Assembly (NCBI RefSeq): GCF_002797445.1 | Contig: NZ_PGEP01000001.1 | Location: forward strand, 3,286,501 to 3,350,500 | DNA: 64,000 nucleotides | DNA from: Acidovorax sp. 69 | GTDB lineage: Bacteria; Pseudomonadota; Gammaproteobacteria; Burkholderiales; Burkholderiaceae_C | Direction: 5' to 3' | In this document: positions 1-7,864 of the stretch, piece after piece | Layout: each line of letters begins with the position of its first letter | Position numbering within the stretch: position 1 is the stretch's first letter | Made by a program: the position numbers and the translations under genes | The notes under the pieces: model-generated | Database searches by the model: none | Seen by the model: the letters and a program-made list of their open reading frames with translations, nothing else | Told to the model about the DNA's origin: nothing

Positions 1-738
1 GTGGTGCGGTAGCCGTCGCGATCGGGGTTCTGCCCGGTGATGGGGCGGGCGTTGAAGCCCTTGCTGTCGTCGCGGGCCAAGCCCAGTGCATAGTCCACCG
101 TGCCACTGGCGCCGCTGATGCCCGCCTCGATCTTGGTGGTTTGACGGCTGCCCACTCCGATACCCACATAGGGCGCTACGCCGTTCTCGCCACGTTTGGT
201 GAAAATCTGCACCACTCCACCCATGGCATCTGACCCATACACCGCCCCTGCCGGCCCACGCAACACTTCAATGCGATCAATGAGGCCCAGCGGGATGCTC
301 TCCCACGGCGCACCGCCGGTGGACTGCGAGTCGATACGCACACCGTCGATATAGACCGCCGTGAAGCGCGACTCGGCACCACGCAGGAATACGCCGGTGG
401 TGGTACCGGGGCCCCCATTGCGCGAGAACTCCACACCAGGCAAGCGGGCGAGTAGATCGGCCAGACCAGTGGCGCCGCTGCTTTCAATGGTTTCGCGGTC
501 CACGATGGAGATGTCAGCCACCAGGTCGGCGAGCGGCTGCGGCGTGCGCGTGGCGGCCACCACGGTTTCTGCCAGCGAGGGAGCGCGCAGGTTCTGGGCC
601 AGCAGTTCGCTGCTGGCAGGCGTGGCTTGTGCCAAGGCACTGCAGGCACTTCCCACAGCCAGTGTCAACAGGGCCAGGCGATTGGCAGGCAGGCGCAGCA
701 ACGCCACGGGGCGCGCACGAAAGGTACGGATTTTCATG
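1..738 (-). CDS. btuB: TonB-dependent outer-membrane receptor, BtuB type (N-terminal 246 residues)
   Basis: Receptors of this kind import cobalamin or related corrinoids across the outer membrane using TonB energy. The reading frame is open from an ATG at 736-738 to the left edge, so the C-terminal barrel is missing here. A signal peptide spans about residues 1-37 (hydrophobic LALLTLAVGSACSALAQA). It is followed by a TonB-box-like ETVVAATR segment (about 58-65) and a typical plug domain with RETIESSGATGLADLLARLPGV, FLRGAESRFTAVYIDGV, and IDRIEVLRGPAGAVYGSDAMGGVVQI. The cobalamin riboswitch in the leader (833-1042) makes a B12-related substrate much more likely than a siderophore. No strong Shine-Dalgarno sequence is visible before the ATG. 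The family is certain and the B12 substrate is inferred from the riboswitch. Confidence 0.9.
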
Positions 739-832
739 GGGATCATCGTCAACAAACAACCCGGGCCGGCCTCCCGCCAGCATATGGGTGATACAGCTGC
801 GCAGCGCCCAAAGCAGGCGCACGCAGCCACCG

Positions 833-1042
833 TGTTGGCCGGTATCCGGGCTGGCGGAACACCCCCAATGCCTTCCCATGTGCTTGTTCAAGGCACGCAG
901 TGGCGTATGGATGGAGAGAGAATCGGATGATTCGTCCGCTGACCGTTGCGGGGGCAGCGCAGGCTGGGTGCGCCATGCGTGGCGCCTCCTCCCTGCTTCC
1001 CGTTGAACTGCGGCATGTGAACCACGCTGCGAGCACCAACTC
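833..1042 (-). ncRNA. Cobalamin riboswitch
   Basis: Read on the minus strand, the leader of the receptor gene holds the conserved pieces of a cobalamin aptamer in order: a GTTGGTGCTC start, AACGGGAAGC, GCGCTGCCCCCGCAACGGT, a CATGGGAAGGC segment, and at 837-852 a B12 box AGCCCGGATACCGGCC. A possible -10 hexamer TAAAAT (1047-1052, minus) would start the RNA at about 1040. About 95 nt separate the B12 box from the start codon, which leaves room for an expression platform that masks translation. When coenzyme B12 is bound, expression of the receptor should fall. Confidence 0.9.
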
Positions 1043-1279
1043 TGCGATTTTACGACCGTTTACAACCCGCAACCGGAGGATGCGTCCTTCGCCAATGCCT
1101 TCAAGCCCCTCTGCGGCCAGTGGGGGCGCCCAGCGTCGCGGGCCGTGCTGCGACGCACAACCTGCCAATCCCCAGCGACCAGAGGTCGCTCTTTGACTCA
1201 CTATGCACCTCGATCGAGCTGGCAAATGCCAAGCGCGCTGAGGAAATAGCGGGAGACACGCCCTACAATCAAAGGCTGT
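1043..1279. other. Divergent intergenic region between the B12 receptor and the zap genes
   Basis: This holds the likely promoter of the riboswitch transcript on the minus strand (TAAAAT, 1047-1052) and the upstream region of the zapB-like gene on the plus strand. A TACAAT at 1264-1269 could be a -10 hexamer but lies only about 10 nt before the ATG at 1280, and no matching -35 was found. No gene of convincing composition is seen here. Confidence 0.4.
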
Positions 1280-1504
1280 ATGGCCACACCGTTCCCTACC
1301 GACCAGATCGCCGACCGCGTTGAGCGCCTGCTGCTGCGCCATGCGGAATTGCAACGCACCAATGCGCTCCTGGCAGACCAGGTGACGGCATTGACGCAGG
1401 AGCGGGATTCGCTCAAGTCACGCCTGAGTGCTGCGCGCGCGCGCGTGGATGCTCTGCTTGAACGCCTTCCCGCAGCCGCGCCGCCCACGAAAGAAGCCGA
1501 ATGA
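1280..1504 (+). CDS. Small coiled-coil cell-division protein, ZapB-like
   Basis: A 74-residue, almost entirely helical protein with heptad-like leucines (VERLLLRHAELQRTNALLADQV and following), ending in a short Pro/Ala tail. Its ATG is preceded by AAAGG. It overlaps the start of zapA by 4 bp (ATGA), so the two are translationally coupled. In many beta- and gammaproteobacteria a short coiled-coil gene of this type sits directly before zapA, and such proteins are annotated as ZapB-like or TIGR02449 family. A structural role at the Z-ring is inferred from the neighbour and the coiled coil, not from a catalytic motif. Confidence 0.7.
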   Translation: MATPFPTDQIADRVERLLLRHAELQRTNALLADQVTALTQERDSLKSRLSAARARVDALLERLPAAAPPTKEAE

Positions 1505-1869
1505 AACAAATCGAGGTGCAGATACTGCAGCAAAGCTATCTGCTGACCTGCCCCGAGGGTCACGAGAGCCGCTTGCTGGATGCCGTAGAACGCGTGGACA
1601 CCGCCATGACCCGCATCCGCGATGCTGGCAAGGTCCGCGCCCGTGAACGCATCGCCGTGCTGGCGGCCTTGAACCTGGCCTTCGAGATCGCGGACCGCGA
1701 GGCGGCCGATCTTGTGGCGGGCGCGGCACAAACAACCACAGCACCGACGGCCGCGATCATGAGCCCCGGACAGCAGGAAACACGCTTGCCGGACGAGGAT
1801 CAACATCGTCTGCACTCCCTCGTGCAACGGCTGGACCAGGCCCTGGGCGAAGACGGCCGCCTGCTCTAG
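1501..1869 (+). CDS. zapA: Cell division protein ZapA
   Basis: ZapA binds FtsZ in the cytoplasm and bundles its filaments at the division site. The 122-residue product begins MKQIEVQILQQSYLLTCPEG, the typical ZapA N-terminal beta segment. The helical core that follows includes ERVDTAMTRIRDAGK and RIAVLAALNLAFEIAD, matching the family. The C-terminal third after about residue 80 is a less conserved, Thr/Ala/Pro-containing linker followed by a final helix. The start overlaps the upstream coiled-coil gene by 4 bp. The 6S RNA gene lies about 160 bp downstream on the same strand, the arrangement known from other proteobacteria. Confidence 0.9.
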   Translation: MKQIEVQILQQSYLLTCPEGHESRLLDAVERVDTAMTRIRDAGKVRARERIAVLAALNLAFEIADREAADLVAGAAQTTTAPTAAIMSPGQQETRLPDEDQHRLHSLVQRLDQALGEDGRLL

Positions 1870-2017
1870 CAAACAAAGGAGACGAGGCGCACTCCACCAG
1901 CCTCGGATCTATTGAGCAACGGCGCTCCACCCAAAAATTCCATGCTGCGTGCACGATAAACGTTAAAGCTTACGGGCTTTACATATCACCTCCTCTACAG
2001 CACGCTGTGCCTGCGCC

Positions 2018-2023
2018 TACAAT
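2018..2023 (+). promoter_or_regulatory. -10 hexamer of the 6S RNA promoter
   Basis: TACAAT lies seven bases before the expected 5' end of 6S RNA at about 2030, the right spacing for a sigma-70 start. No clear -35 was found at 17 bp upstream. Confidence 0.6.
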
Positions 2024-2029
2024 CACAGC

Positions 2030-2200
2030 GTCTGCGAAGCTGTCGGGCCTTATATTTCCTTGAACCAATGCTCAACGAGCTCGGGCTTGGTACATTGCCC
2101 GGCGAGCGTGATCATCTCGCGTCAGATGAACCCAACGCTTGGCTGCCCTCGCCCACCTGAACCCCCGGTTCAGGATGAGGGTCCGGCGGCATTCGCAGAC
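2030..2200 (+). ncRNA. ssrS: 6S RNA
   Basis: 6S RNA mimics an open promoter and binds sigma-70 RNA polymerase, lowering transcription in stationary phase. The ends pair: TCTGCGAA at 2031-2038 with TTCGCAGA at 2192-2199. The 3' arm (CACCTGAACCCCCGGTTCAG, then GGGTCCGGCGGCATTCGCAGA) follows the pattern of the E. coli 6S 3' arm with its CACCTTGAACC and GCGGCGGCATCTC segments. The length of about 170 nt and the place after zapA fit. The exact ends are estimated from the pairing. Confidence 0.85.
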
Positions 2201-2298
2201 ACCTTCTTGCCCATGCCCCTGTCTTCGCACTCTGCTGCTGCCACATCCCGGACAGGGCATCGTCCCGCCGCTCCCCTTTTCTTCTTTCTCTTCACGCC

Positions 2299-3114
2299 AT
2301 GCTGGACCCTCTCCTGATCGTTGAACTCGGTGTGCTGGGCCTTGCCACAGGCTTTTTAGCAGGTCTGCTTGGCATTGGCGGAGGCATGCTGCTGGTGCCA
2401 TTCCTGACCTATATCCTGGGCGCTCAGAAGGTGGCCCCGGACCTGGCTGTGAAGATGGCCATCGCCACATCGATGGCCACCATCATGTTCACGTCGATAT
2501 CCAGCGTACGTGCCCATCACAAGCGTGGCGCGGTGCAATGGAACATTGTCAAACGCCTGGCCCCCGGCATTGTGCTCGGTGGATTCGTAGCCAGCCTCGG
2601 TGTGTTTGCATTGCTCAAGGGGTCCTTCCTGGCCATCTTCTTCGCACTGTTCGTCAGCTTCTCGGCCACCCAGATGTTCCTGGACAAGAAGCCCGCTCCC
2701 ACACGCCAGATGCCCGGTGGCGGAGGTCAAGTGGCTGCTGGCGGTGTGATCGGATTCCTGTCGGGCCTGGTCGGGGCAGGCGGGGGCTTTGTGAGCGTGC
2801 CGTTCATGACCTGGTGCAATGTGCCCATTCACAATGCAGTAGCCACCAGTGCGGCGCTCGGATTTCCAATTGCTCTGGCGAACGTGATCGGCTACGTGAT
2901 CAGCGGACAGACCGTGGCGGGATTACCTGCCGCATCCCTGGGCTACATCTGGCTGCCCGCCCTGGCCGTGATTGCCACCTGCAGTGTCCTGACGGCCCCT
3001 TTGGGAGCAAAGGCGGCACACAATCTTCCCGTGAAGCAGCTCAAGCGCGTTTTCGCATCCCTGCTGTTTGGTCTGGCAGCCTACATGCTTTGGAAGGGCC
3101 TATCAGCGGCTTGA
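2299..3114 (+). CDS. TSUP family (TauE/SafE) membrane permease
   Basis: A 271-residue inner-membrane protein with about eight hydrophobic segments in two repeated halves. Each half begins with a glycine-rich loop typical of the family: GFLAGLLGIGGGMLLVPF near residue 18 and GFLSGLVGAGGGFVSVPF near residue 151. The TSUP family (formerly DUF81) exports or imports small sulfur-containing or organic anions such as sulfite, sulfoacetate and taurine breakdown products. The substrate cannot be told from the sequence. The gene stands alone, 100 bp after 6S RNA, with no sulfur metabolism neighbours. The start is the ATG at 2299, just after a pyrimidine-rich stretch and without a strong Shine-Dalgarno, so an internal start cannot be excluded. 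Confidence 0.85.
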   Translation: MLDPLLIVELGVLGLATGFLAGLLGIGGGMLLVPFLTYILGAQKVAPDLAVKMAIATSMATIMFTSISSVRAHHKRGAVQWNIVKRLAPGIVLGGFVASLGVFALLKGSFLAIFFALFVSFSATQMFLDKKPAPTRQMPGGGGQVAAGGVIGFLSGLVGAGGGFVSVPFMTWCNVPIHNAVATSAALGFPIALANVIGYVISGQTVAGLPAASLGYIWLPALAVIATCSVLTAPLGAKAAHNLPVKQLKRVFASLLFGLAAYMLWKGLSAA

Positions 3115-3195
3115 GGGCCGCAAAGGCTCAAGCATTCAGTGGCTGATTGACTGATTGGCCGGCATTCCTGACCCTCAGCCGTACTCCGCCAACCT

Positions 3196-5640
3196 TCAGG
3201 TATTGAGCGGCCTGTGTTTGCCCTGCGCCTTCAGCGGCAAAGGCTCGCGCAGCATGGCGCGAAACTTCTCTGCAGGAAGCCCCGGCGCACACAAGAACCC
3301 TTGATAGTGCTCACATTGCATTTGCTGCAGCACGGCCTGCTGAGTTTCCGTTTCAACGCCTTCTGCGACCACCTCAATGTGCAGGGCGCGCCCCATGCTG
3401 ATGATGGCACTCACGATGGCGCGGTCGCCATCATCGTCGGGTAACCCACGCACAAAAGACTGGTCGATCTTGAGCTTGTGGATCGGCAGCTTCTTGAGAT
3501 AGGCCAGACTGGAATAACCCGTGCCGAAATCATCAATGGCCAGACCGATGCCCAGGTCGGCCAGTACACGCAAACGCTGCTCCATCTCTTGCGCGTCCTG
3601 CAGCAAGATCGTTTCCGTAAGCTCCAGCTCCAGCAGGGTCGGAGGCAGTTGGTGCACCGCCAGCAAACGCGTGATCCGCTCCACAAAATCTGGCTGGCGA
3701 AACTCCAGTGCCGACACATTCACGGAAATCATGATCGGCATGCCGCTGTGCATCCACACCGCAGCCTCACGCACCGCCTGCTCCATCACCCAGGCGCCCA
3801 GAGTCACGATATAGCCAGACTCCTCCGCCAAGGGAATGAACACGCCGGGAGACACCGAGCCAAATTCGGGATCGGTCCAACGGATCAGCGCTTCTGCGCC
3901 AGTAATTCGCCCCGTCGCCATATTGACCTGAGGCTGATAGTGCACCGCCATGCGCTGCAAGCCCAGCGCCTGTCGCATGGCGTGCTCCATCCGCATTCGG
4001 GCCAGCAGGTTGGCATTCATCTGCGGCTGATAGAACCCGTAACTGCCGCGTCCACGCTCCTTGACCCGGTACATCGCGGTGTCGGACTGCTTGATGAGGT
4101 CATCCAGCGAAGTGCCGTCTTGCGGATACAGCGCAATGCCGATACTGCACTGGATCGAAAAGCCCATGCTGTCCAGCATGAAGGGCTTGAGCATGTCGTC
4201 CAGGATGCGGCGCGCCACGCTCTCGGCCACAGCCGCATCGCCGCCATGCAGGTAAATCACAAACTCGTCCCCACCCAGTCGGCACAGCATGTCGGTCTGC
4301 CGCAGGCAGGTCTGCAGGCGCTCGGCCACGAGTTGCAGCACCCTATCGCCAAATGGATGCCCCAGGGAGTCATTGATGATCTTGAAACGGTCCATGTCGA
4401 GGAACAGGATCGCAAATCCGGTGTCGCTCTGACGCGCGCCCTGAATGGCGGTGTCTACCCGCTGGGACAGCAGCAGTCGGTTGGGCAGACCAGTGAGCAC
4501 GTCGCTGTAGGCCAGTTCCTCGATGCGTTTTTGCGCCGCATGCTGCAGCGTGAGATCACGCATGAAACCAATGCTCTGCACAAGCCGGCCTTCATCGTCA
4601 CGCAACGCGACCCAGGACAACTGCACGGCACAGTAGGCCCCGTTGTCCCGAGGGAGCCAAAGCTCCCCTTCCCAGAAACCTTCACGCGCCCAGCCTTGCA
4701 GCACCTGCTCCATGAATGACGCGTCTGCCCCTCCGCCAAACAGCGAGGCGGCCATGCACCCTTCGAATGTCTTGGCGGCAGGCCCGACAAGGCGCTCGCA
4801 ACCGGGGTTCATGCGCATGATCCGGTGGTGGCTGTCAGCAATGAAGATGGCATCCAGACTGGACTCGAACACACGCGCGGCGAGGCGCAGACTGGCCTGC
4901 ATTTCAGCCTGTCGCGTGATGTCGCGGTACGAATAAACACGCCCTACCGGACGGCCCTGGCTGAACTGTGGCACCGAGCGCATCTCCAGAACCACGCCGT
5001 TGCGCAGCTCCAGGATATCTGTGCTCTCCTGCATCGGCTCGCGCTCAATGGCGGACATACGCTCTGCATAGGCACGGCCATCGGCCACCTGTTGCGCCAT
5101 GCAGGCGTATACCGCGGCATCATCACGCGCCAGTAGCAGATCTCGCGGCAGCGCCCAGAGCTGTGCCAGCCTCTGGTTGAATGCGCGCACGCTGCGATCA
5201 AGACCACAGACCAACATGCCATCGGCGGCAGAATCCAAGGTGGCCCGCAATTCGGACAGGAGGGTTTCCAGTTCACGCTCGGTTGCGTCCTGGGTGCTCC
5301 TGTCGAGCATGGTCAACATAAAAGCCATACCCCCATCCGAACCCCAAGGTACGCGCGTCACGCGCCGGTCCACAGGCACCAGCATGCCATCCGCACGCAA
5401 AAGGCTGGTGTAGGAATGGATGCCATCGGCAATCACTTGGGGAGGCTCGGCCCAAAAGGCAAGGTCTTGGGGCGTAGCCGCCAAGCTCAGAACCGACGCA
5501 CCCACCATGGCGGCAGCAGGCACACCAATCAGGCGCTCAGCAGCAGCATTAGCAAGCAAGATGACCCGAAGGGCTTCATCCACCAGCCAAACAGCCTCCT
5601 GCAATCCATCCAGCCAGCCATACGATTGTGGATCAGTCAC
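3196..5640 (-). CDS. PAS-GGDEF-EAL protein, bifunctional c-di-GMP turnover enzyme
   Basis: An 814-residue cytoplasmic signalling protein. Three PAS-like segments (about 10-115, 130-245 and 250-370) precede a diguanylate cyclase domain with intact GGDEF at 456-460. An inhibitory-site RQTD at 447-450 stands exactly five residues before it, so product inhibition is likely. The EAL phosphodiesterase domain has its motif at 583-585 (GAEALIRW), then ELELTETILL and the DDFGTGYSSLAYLKKLPI loop. Both catalytic signatures look intact, so either activity is possible and the PAS domains should choose between them. No transmembrane segment is seen. Its start overlaps the stop of the upstream HD-GYP gene by 4 bp, so the two are coupled. 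Confidence 0.93.
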   Translation of the reverse strand: MTDPQSYGWLDGLQEAVWLVDEALRVILLANAAAERLIGVPAAAMVGASVLSLAATPQDLAFWAEPPQVIADGIHSYTSLLRADGMLVPVDRRVTRVPWGSDGGMAFMLTMLDRSTQDATERELETLLSELRATLDSAADGMLVCGLDRSVRAFNQRLAQLWALPRDLLLARDDAAVYACMAQQVADGRAYAERMSAIEREPMQESTDILELRNGVVLEMRSVPQFSQGRPVGRVYSYRDITRQAEMQASLRLAARVFESSLDAIFIADSHHRIMRMNPGCERLVGPAAKTFEGCMAASLFGGGADASFMEQVLQGWAREGFWEGELWLPRDNGAYCAVQLSWVALRDDEGRLVQSIGFMRDLTLQHAAQKRIEELAYSDVLTGLPNRLLLSQRVDTAIQGARQSDTGFAILFLDMDRFKIINDSLGHPFGDRVLQLVAERLQTCLRQTDMLCRLGGDEFVIYLHGGDAAVAESVARRILDDMLKPFMLDSMGFSIQCSIGIALYPQDGTSLDDLIKQSDTAMYRVKERGRGSYGFYQPQMNANLLARMRMEHAMRQALGLQRMAVHYQPQVNMATGRITGAEALIRWTDPEFGSVSPGVFIPLAEESGYIVTLGAWVMEQAVREAAVWMHSGMPIMISVNVSALEFRQPDFVERITRLLAVHQLPPTLLELELTETILLQDAQEMEQRLRVLADLGIGLAIDDFGTGYSSLAYLKKLPIHKLKIDQSFVRGLPDDDGDRAIVSAIISMGRALHIEVVAEGVETETQQAVLQQMQCEHYQGFLCAPGLPAEKFRAMLREPLPLKAQGKHRPLNT

Positions 5641-6935
5641 GCGCCCGCCTCATCAGGATCGGGGCTGACTGCTCGCTCAAAAAAGTAACAAATACGCTGC
5701 CGGGGCGACAGATAGTCCAAGGCATCACGTGGCAGCTGCGCAGGCTTGAGACTGCGCCGGATTCCCAGCTCCGGGACCGTTTCCAGATCCAGAATCGGTG
5801 CCTCGTCCTTGGGAATCCGCGAGTCATGCACGATGACCCTGGGCCTCAGAGGCCGCGAAGAATTCACCGATGCGACGATCGCATAGCGGTCATTCACCAG
5901 CTGAACAATGGAACCCGGGGGATATACCCCCATCATGCGTATGAAGGCCCCCAGTACGACAGAATCAAATCGCGCCTTGAGCTGGGCAAAAATGACCGAC
6001 AACGCCTCATGGGGCGTGAGTGCATCCACCCCAACGGCAGGATTGCACATTCGGTCGTACCGGTTGACGAGAGCCAGCACCTGGCTCGTGCGCCCAAGGT
6101 CTGCCCCCGACAACCGCAGCGGAAAACCGCTGCCATCCGCCATCTCATGGTGCCGGGCAACGGCCGTCAGCACAGCATCGGAGAGTCCCATGCGCTTGGC
6201 CATTGCCACCGACTCCCCCACATGGGTTTCATAGCGCGAGCGCTCCATCAATGGCATCGAAGGTGTCGGCTGGCGCAGGTTGGGCGGGAGCTTGAGCTTG
6301 CCCAGATCGTGAATGAGTGCAGCCACACCCAAGTCGTGCAGCTCGGCACTTTGCATGCCCAGTGAACGCCCCAGCAACAGGGAGATGACCATCACATTGA
6401 TGGGATGCAATGCGTTGCGCTCACCCACGCCTTCCGACAGCAGCCGGATGACAGAGTCACCGTTTTCCAGCAGTTCCGAAACACAGCCAGATACCAGCGC
6501 TTCGCCCTTGTCGCGCGCCTGGTCCGGGTGGTCAGACACCGCGCGTTCCAAAGCCTGGTACTGGCGCGTTGCCTCTGCAAATCTCTGATTGCAAGCGGCC
6601 AAAGCACGATTCTGCGCATCTAGCAACAGACGCCTGCGTGCAGCCTCTGGATCAACGGCAGCGGGGACACCTGGAGTCTCCAGGCCGTTGGTGGGCGGCG
6701 AGATCATCTCCGGCACACTCCAAGCAGCGGGCACCAACTCCTTGAGCGCGGGGTCACTCTTCTTGGGGACATACCGTACCTCGGTCAGCCCCAGCCCACG
6801 CAGCGTAGTGATCTGATCTGCCGATGCCACCCGAAAGCTACTGACCGGGAAGGGATGATGCATCCAGCCTACATCAAGCTGGATGTACATACCGACCCGC
6901 AGTTGGCTGATGTCAATAAGGATGGAAGAGTTCAC
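5637..6935 (-). CDS. HD-GYP domain protein with N-terminal DUF3391, probable c-di-GMP phosphodiesterase
   Basis: A 432-residue protein. Residues about 7-60 (ISQLRVGMYIQLDVGWMHHP) form a DUF3391 domain, a common partner of HD-GYP domains. The HD pair is at 209-210 (IHDLGK) and the second signature reads HHEMADGSGFP at 262-272. The family consensus is GYP, so the tyrosine is replaced by phenylalanine; the metal ligands H, H and D appear to be kept. The expected role is hydrolysis of c-di-GMP to GMP. The start chosen is a GTG at 6935 because no in-frame ATG precedes the DUF3391 domain; the ribosome binding site is weak. It is the first gene of an operon with the GGDEF-EAL gene. Confidence 0.88.
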   Translation of the reverse strand: MNSSILIDISQLRVGMYIQLDVGWMHHPFPVSSFRVASADQITTLRGLGLTEVRYVPKKSDPALKELVPAAWSVPEMISPPTNGLETPGVPAAVDPEAARRRLLLDAQNRALAACNQRFAEATRQYQALERAVSDHPDQARDKGEALVSGCVSELLENGDSVIRLLSEGVGERNALHPINVMVISLLLGRSLGMQSAELHDLGVAALIHDLGKLKLPPNLRQPTPSMPLMERSRYETHVGESVAMAKRMGLSDAVLTAVARHHEMADGSGFPLRLSGADLGRTSQVLALVNRYDRMCNPAVGVDALTPHEALSVIFAQLKARFDSVVLGAFIRMMGVYPPGSIVQLVNDRYAIVASVNSSRPLRPRVIVHDSRIPKDEAPILDLETVPELGIRRSLKPAQLPRDALDYLSPRQRICYFFERAVSPDPDEAGA

Positions 6936-6986
6936 TTCAGGCGGCCGCGAAACATGGAGACATCAATGCCACCAATAGTTACGCAG

Positions 6987-7015
6987 ATTATCACCAGTTC
7001 CGCAGGCTTGTCTAA
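6987..7015 (-). promoter_or_regulatory. Probable sigma-70 promoter of the c-di-GMP operon
   Basis: On the minus strand TTAGAC (7010-7015) and GATAAT (6987-6992) are separated by exactly 17 bases. This lies about 50 bp before the GTG start of the HD-GYP gene and is the best promoter match in this gap. Confidence 0.5.
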
Positions 7016-7127
7016 GAAGTGCAGCGCCATCGCGGCGATTCGGCAACACTTCGGAAACACTGATAGCCCCGGTCAGGAGAGACACCTCCGGTGCTCGCGC
7101 AACCCCGCGACAGACCGCCCAAAATGA

Positions 7128-7859
7128 TCAGCGGCACCAGAGTGAAGGCTTGTAGATCAGGTCCATCCAAAGTGCCCAGGCAGCCACTGAACAGAGCAAA
7201 CCCCCAGCAACCCGAGTCCCCCATTCAGCCCGCGCTGTATTGAGACGGCTCTTGAGGCGAGTCCATGCCCACGGCCCGGCCAATAGCCAGACACCACTGC
7301 CGACAGCAAACAGCATCATGGTCAAAGCCCCTTCCAGTGCGCCGCCACTCAACGCCGCAACCAGAAGTGCCGAATACAACAAGCCACAGGGCATCAAGGC
7401 CCACAGGACACCTGCGGCGAACACGCCTCCGGGAGCACCAACCAGGGGTCTGACTCGCACCCACACCACACGACCTGTCCGCTCCACCCAGGCCGGCTGG
7501 CGAGATTGCACCATCATCATGAGCCCCCAGGCCATGACGGCCACGTGCATCAAGGTCCATGCCGGGCGCAAAGCTGTGGATTGCTGAGTGAGCCAAGCAA
7601 GGCTGTCCATCGCCAGGGCAGCCAAAGCACCAGCTGCGGCGTAGCCCATCAAACGGCCCACATGAAAGGCAGCAGTACGCCGCACCAGACCGCCACGCGG
7701 TGCCCAATGCAAGACTACTGGCTCGGATCTGCCCGCCACCGCCTGGCTGGAAGCCGCCTGCCCTACCAAAGCACCGCAGGGAGCTGAACACATGGCGAGG
7801 CAATGGGACCCGCCAGCGAGCCCCATGAGCAAGGCAGTCGAGGCAACCGTTGCGAGCAT
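7128..7859 (-). CDS. SafE/TauE-like membrane protein of the cbb3 oxidase neighbourhood (COG2836 type)
   Basis: A 243-residue inner-membrane protein with about six hydrophobic segments. The N-terminal GLAGGSHCLAMCSAPCGALVG and the internal LMPCGLLYSALLVAALSGG motifs are characteristic of the 'sulfite exporter TauE/SafE family' subgroup (related to the DsbD transmembrane domain) found beside cco, hemN and fnr genes. The conserved cysteines in GGSHCLAMC and MPCG suggest redox or metal handling. A role in copper supply or oxidase assembly is often proposed but is not shown by this sequence. It begins 5 bp after the hemN stop, so it is the second gene of a hemN operon that should be induced without oxygen. 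Confidence 0.8.
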   Translation of the reverse strand: MLATVASTALLMGLAGGSHCLAMCSAPCGALVGQAASSQAVAGRSEPVVLHWAPRGGLVRRTAAFHVGRLMGYAAAGALAALAMDSLAWLTQQSTALRPAWTLMHVAVMAWGLMMMVQSRQPAWVERTGRVVWVRVRPLVGAPGGVFAAGVLWALMPCGLLYSALLVAALSGGALEGALTMMLFAVGSGVWLLAGPWAWTRLKSRLNTARAEWGTRVAGGLLCSVAAWALWMDLIYKPSLWCR

Positions 7860-7864
7860 AGAGA

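Noticed and set aside
1264..1269. TACAAT before the zapB-like gene as a promoter for a leaderless mRNA
   Set aside because: No -35 was found and an AAAGG ribosome site precedes the ATG, so a normal leader is more likely.
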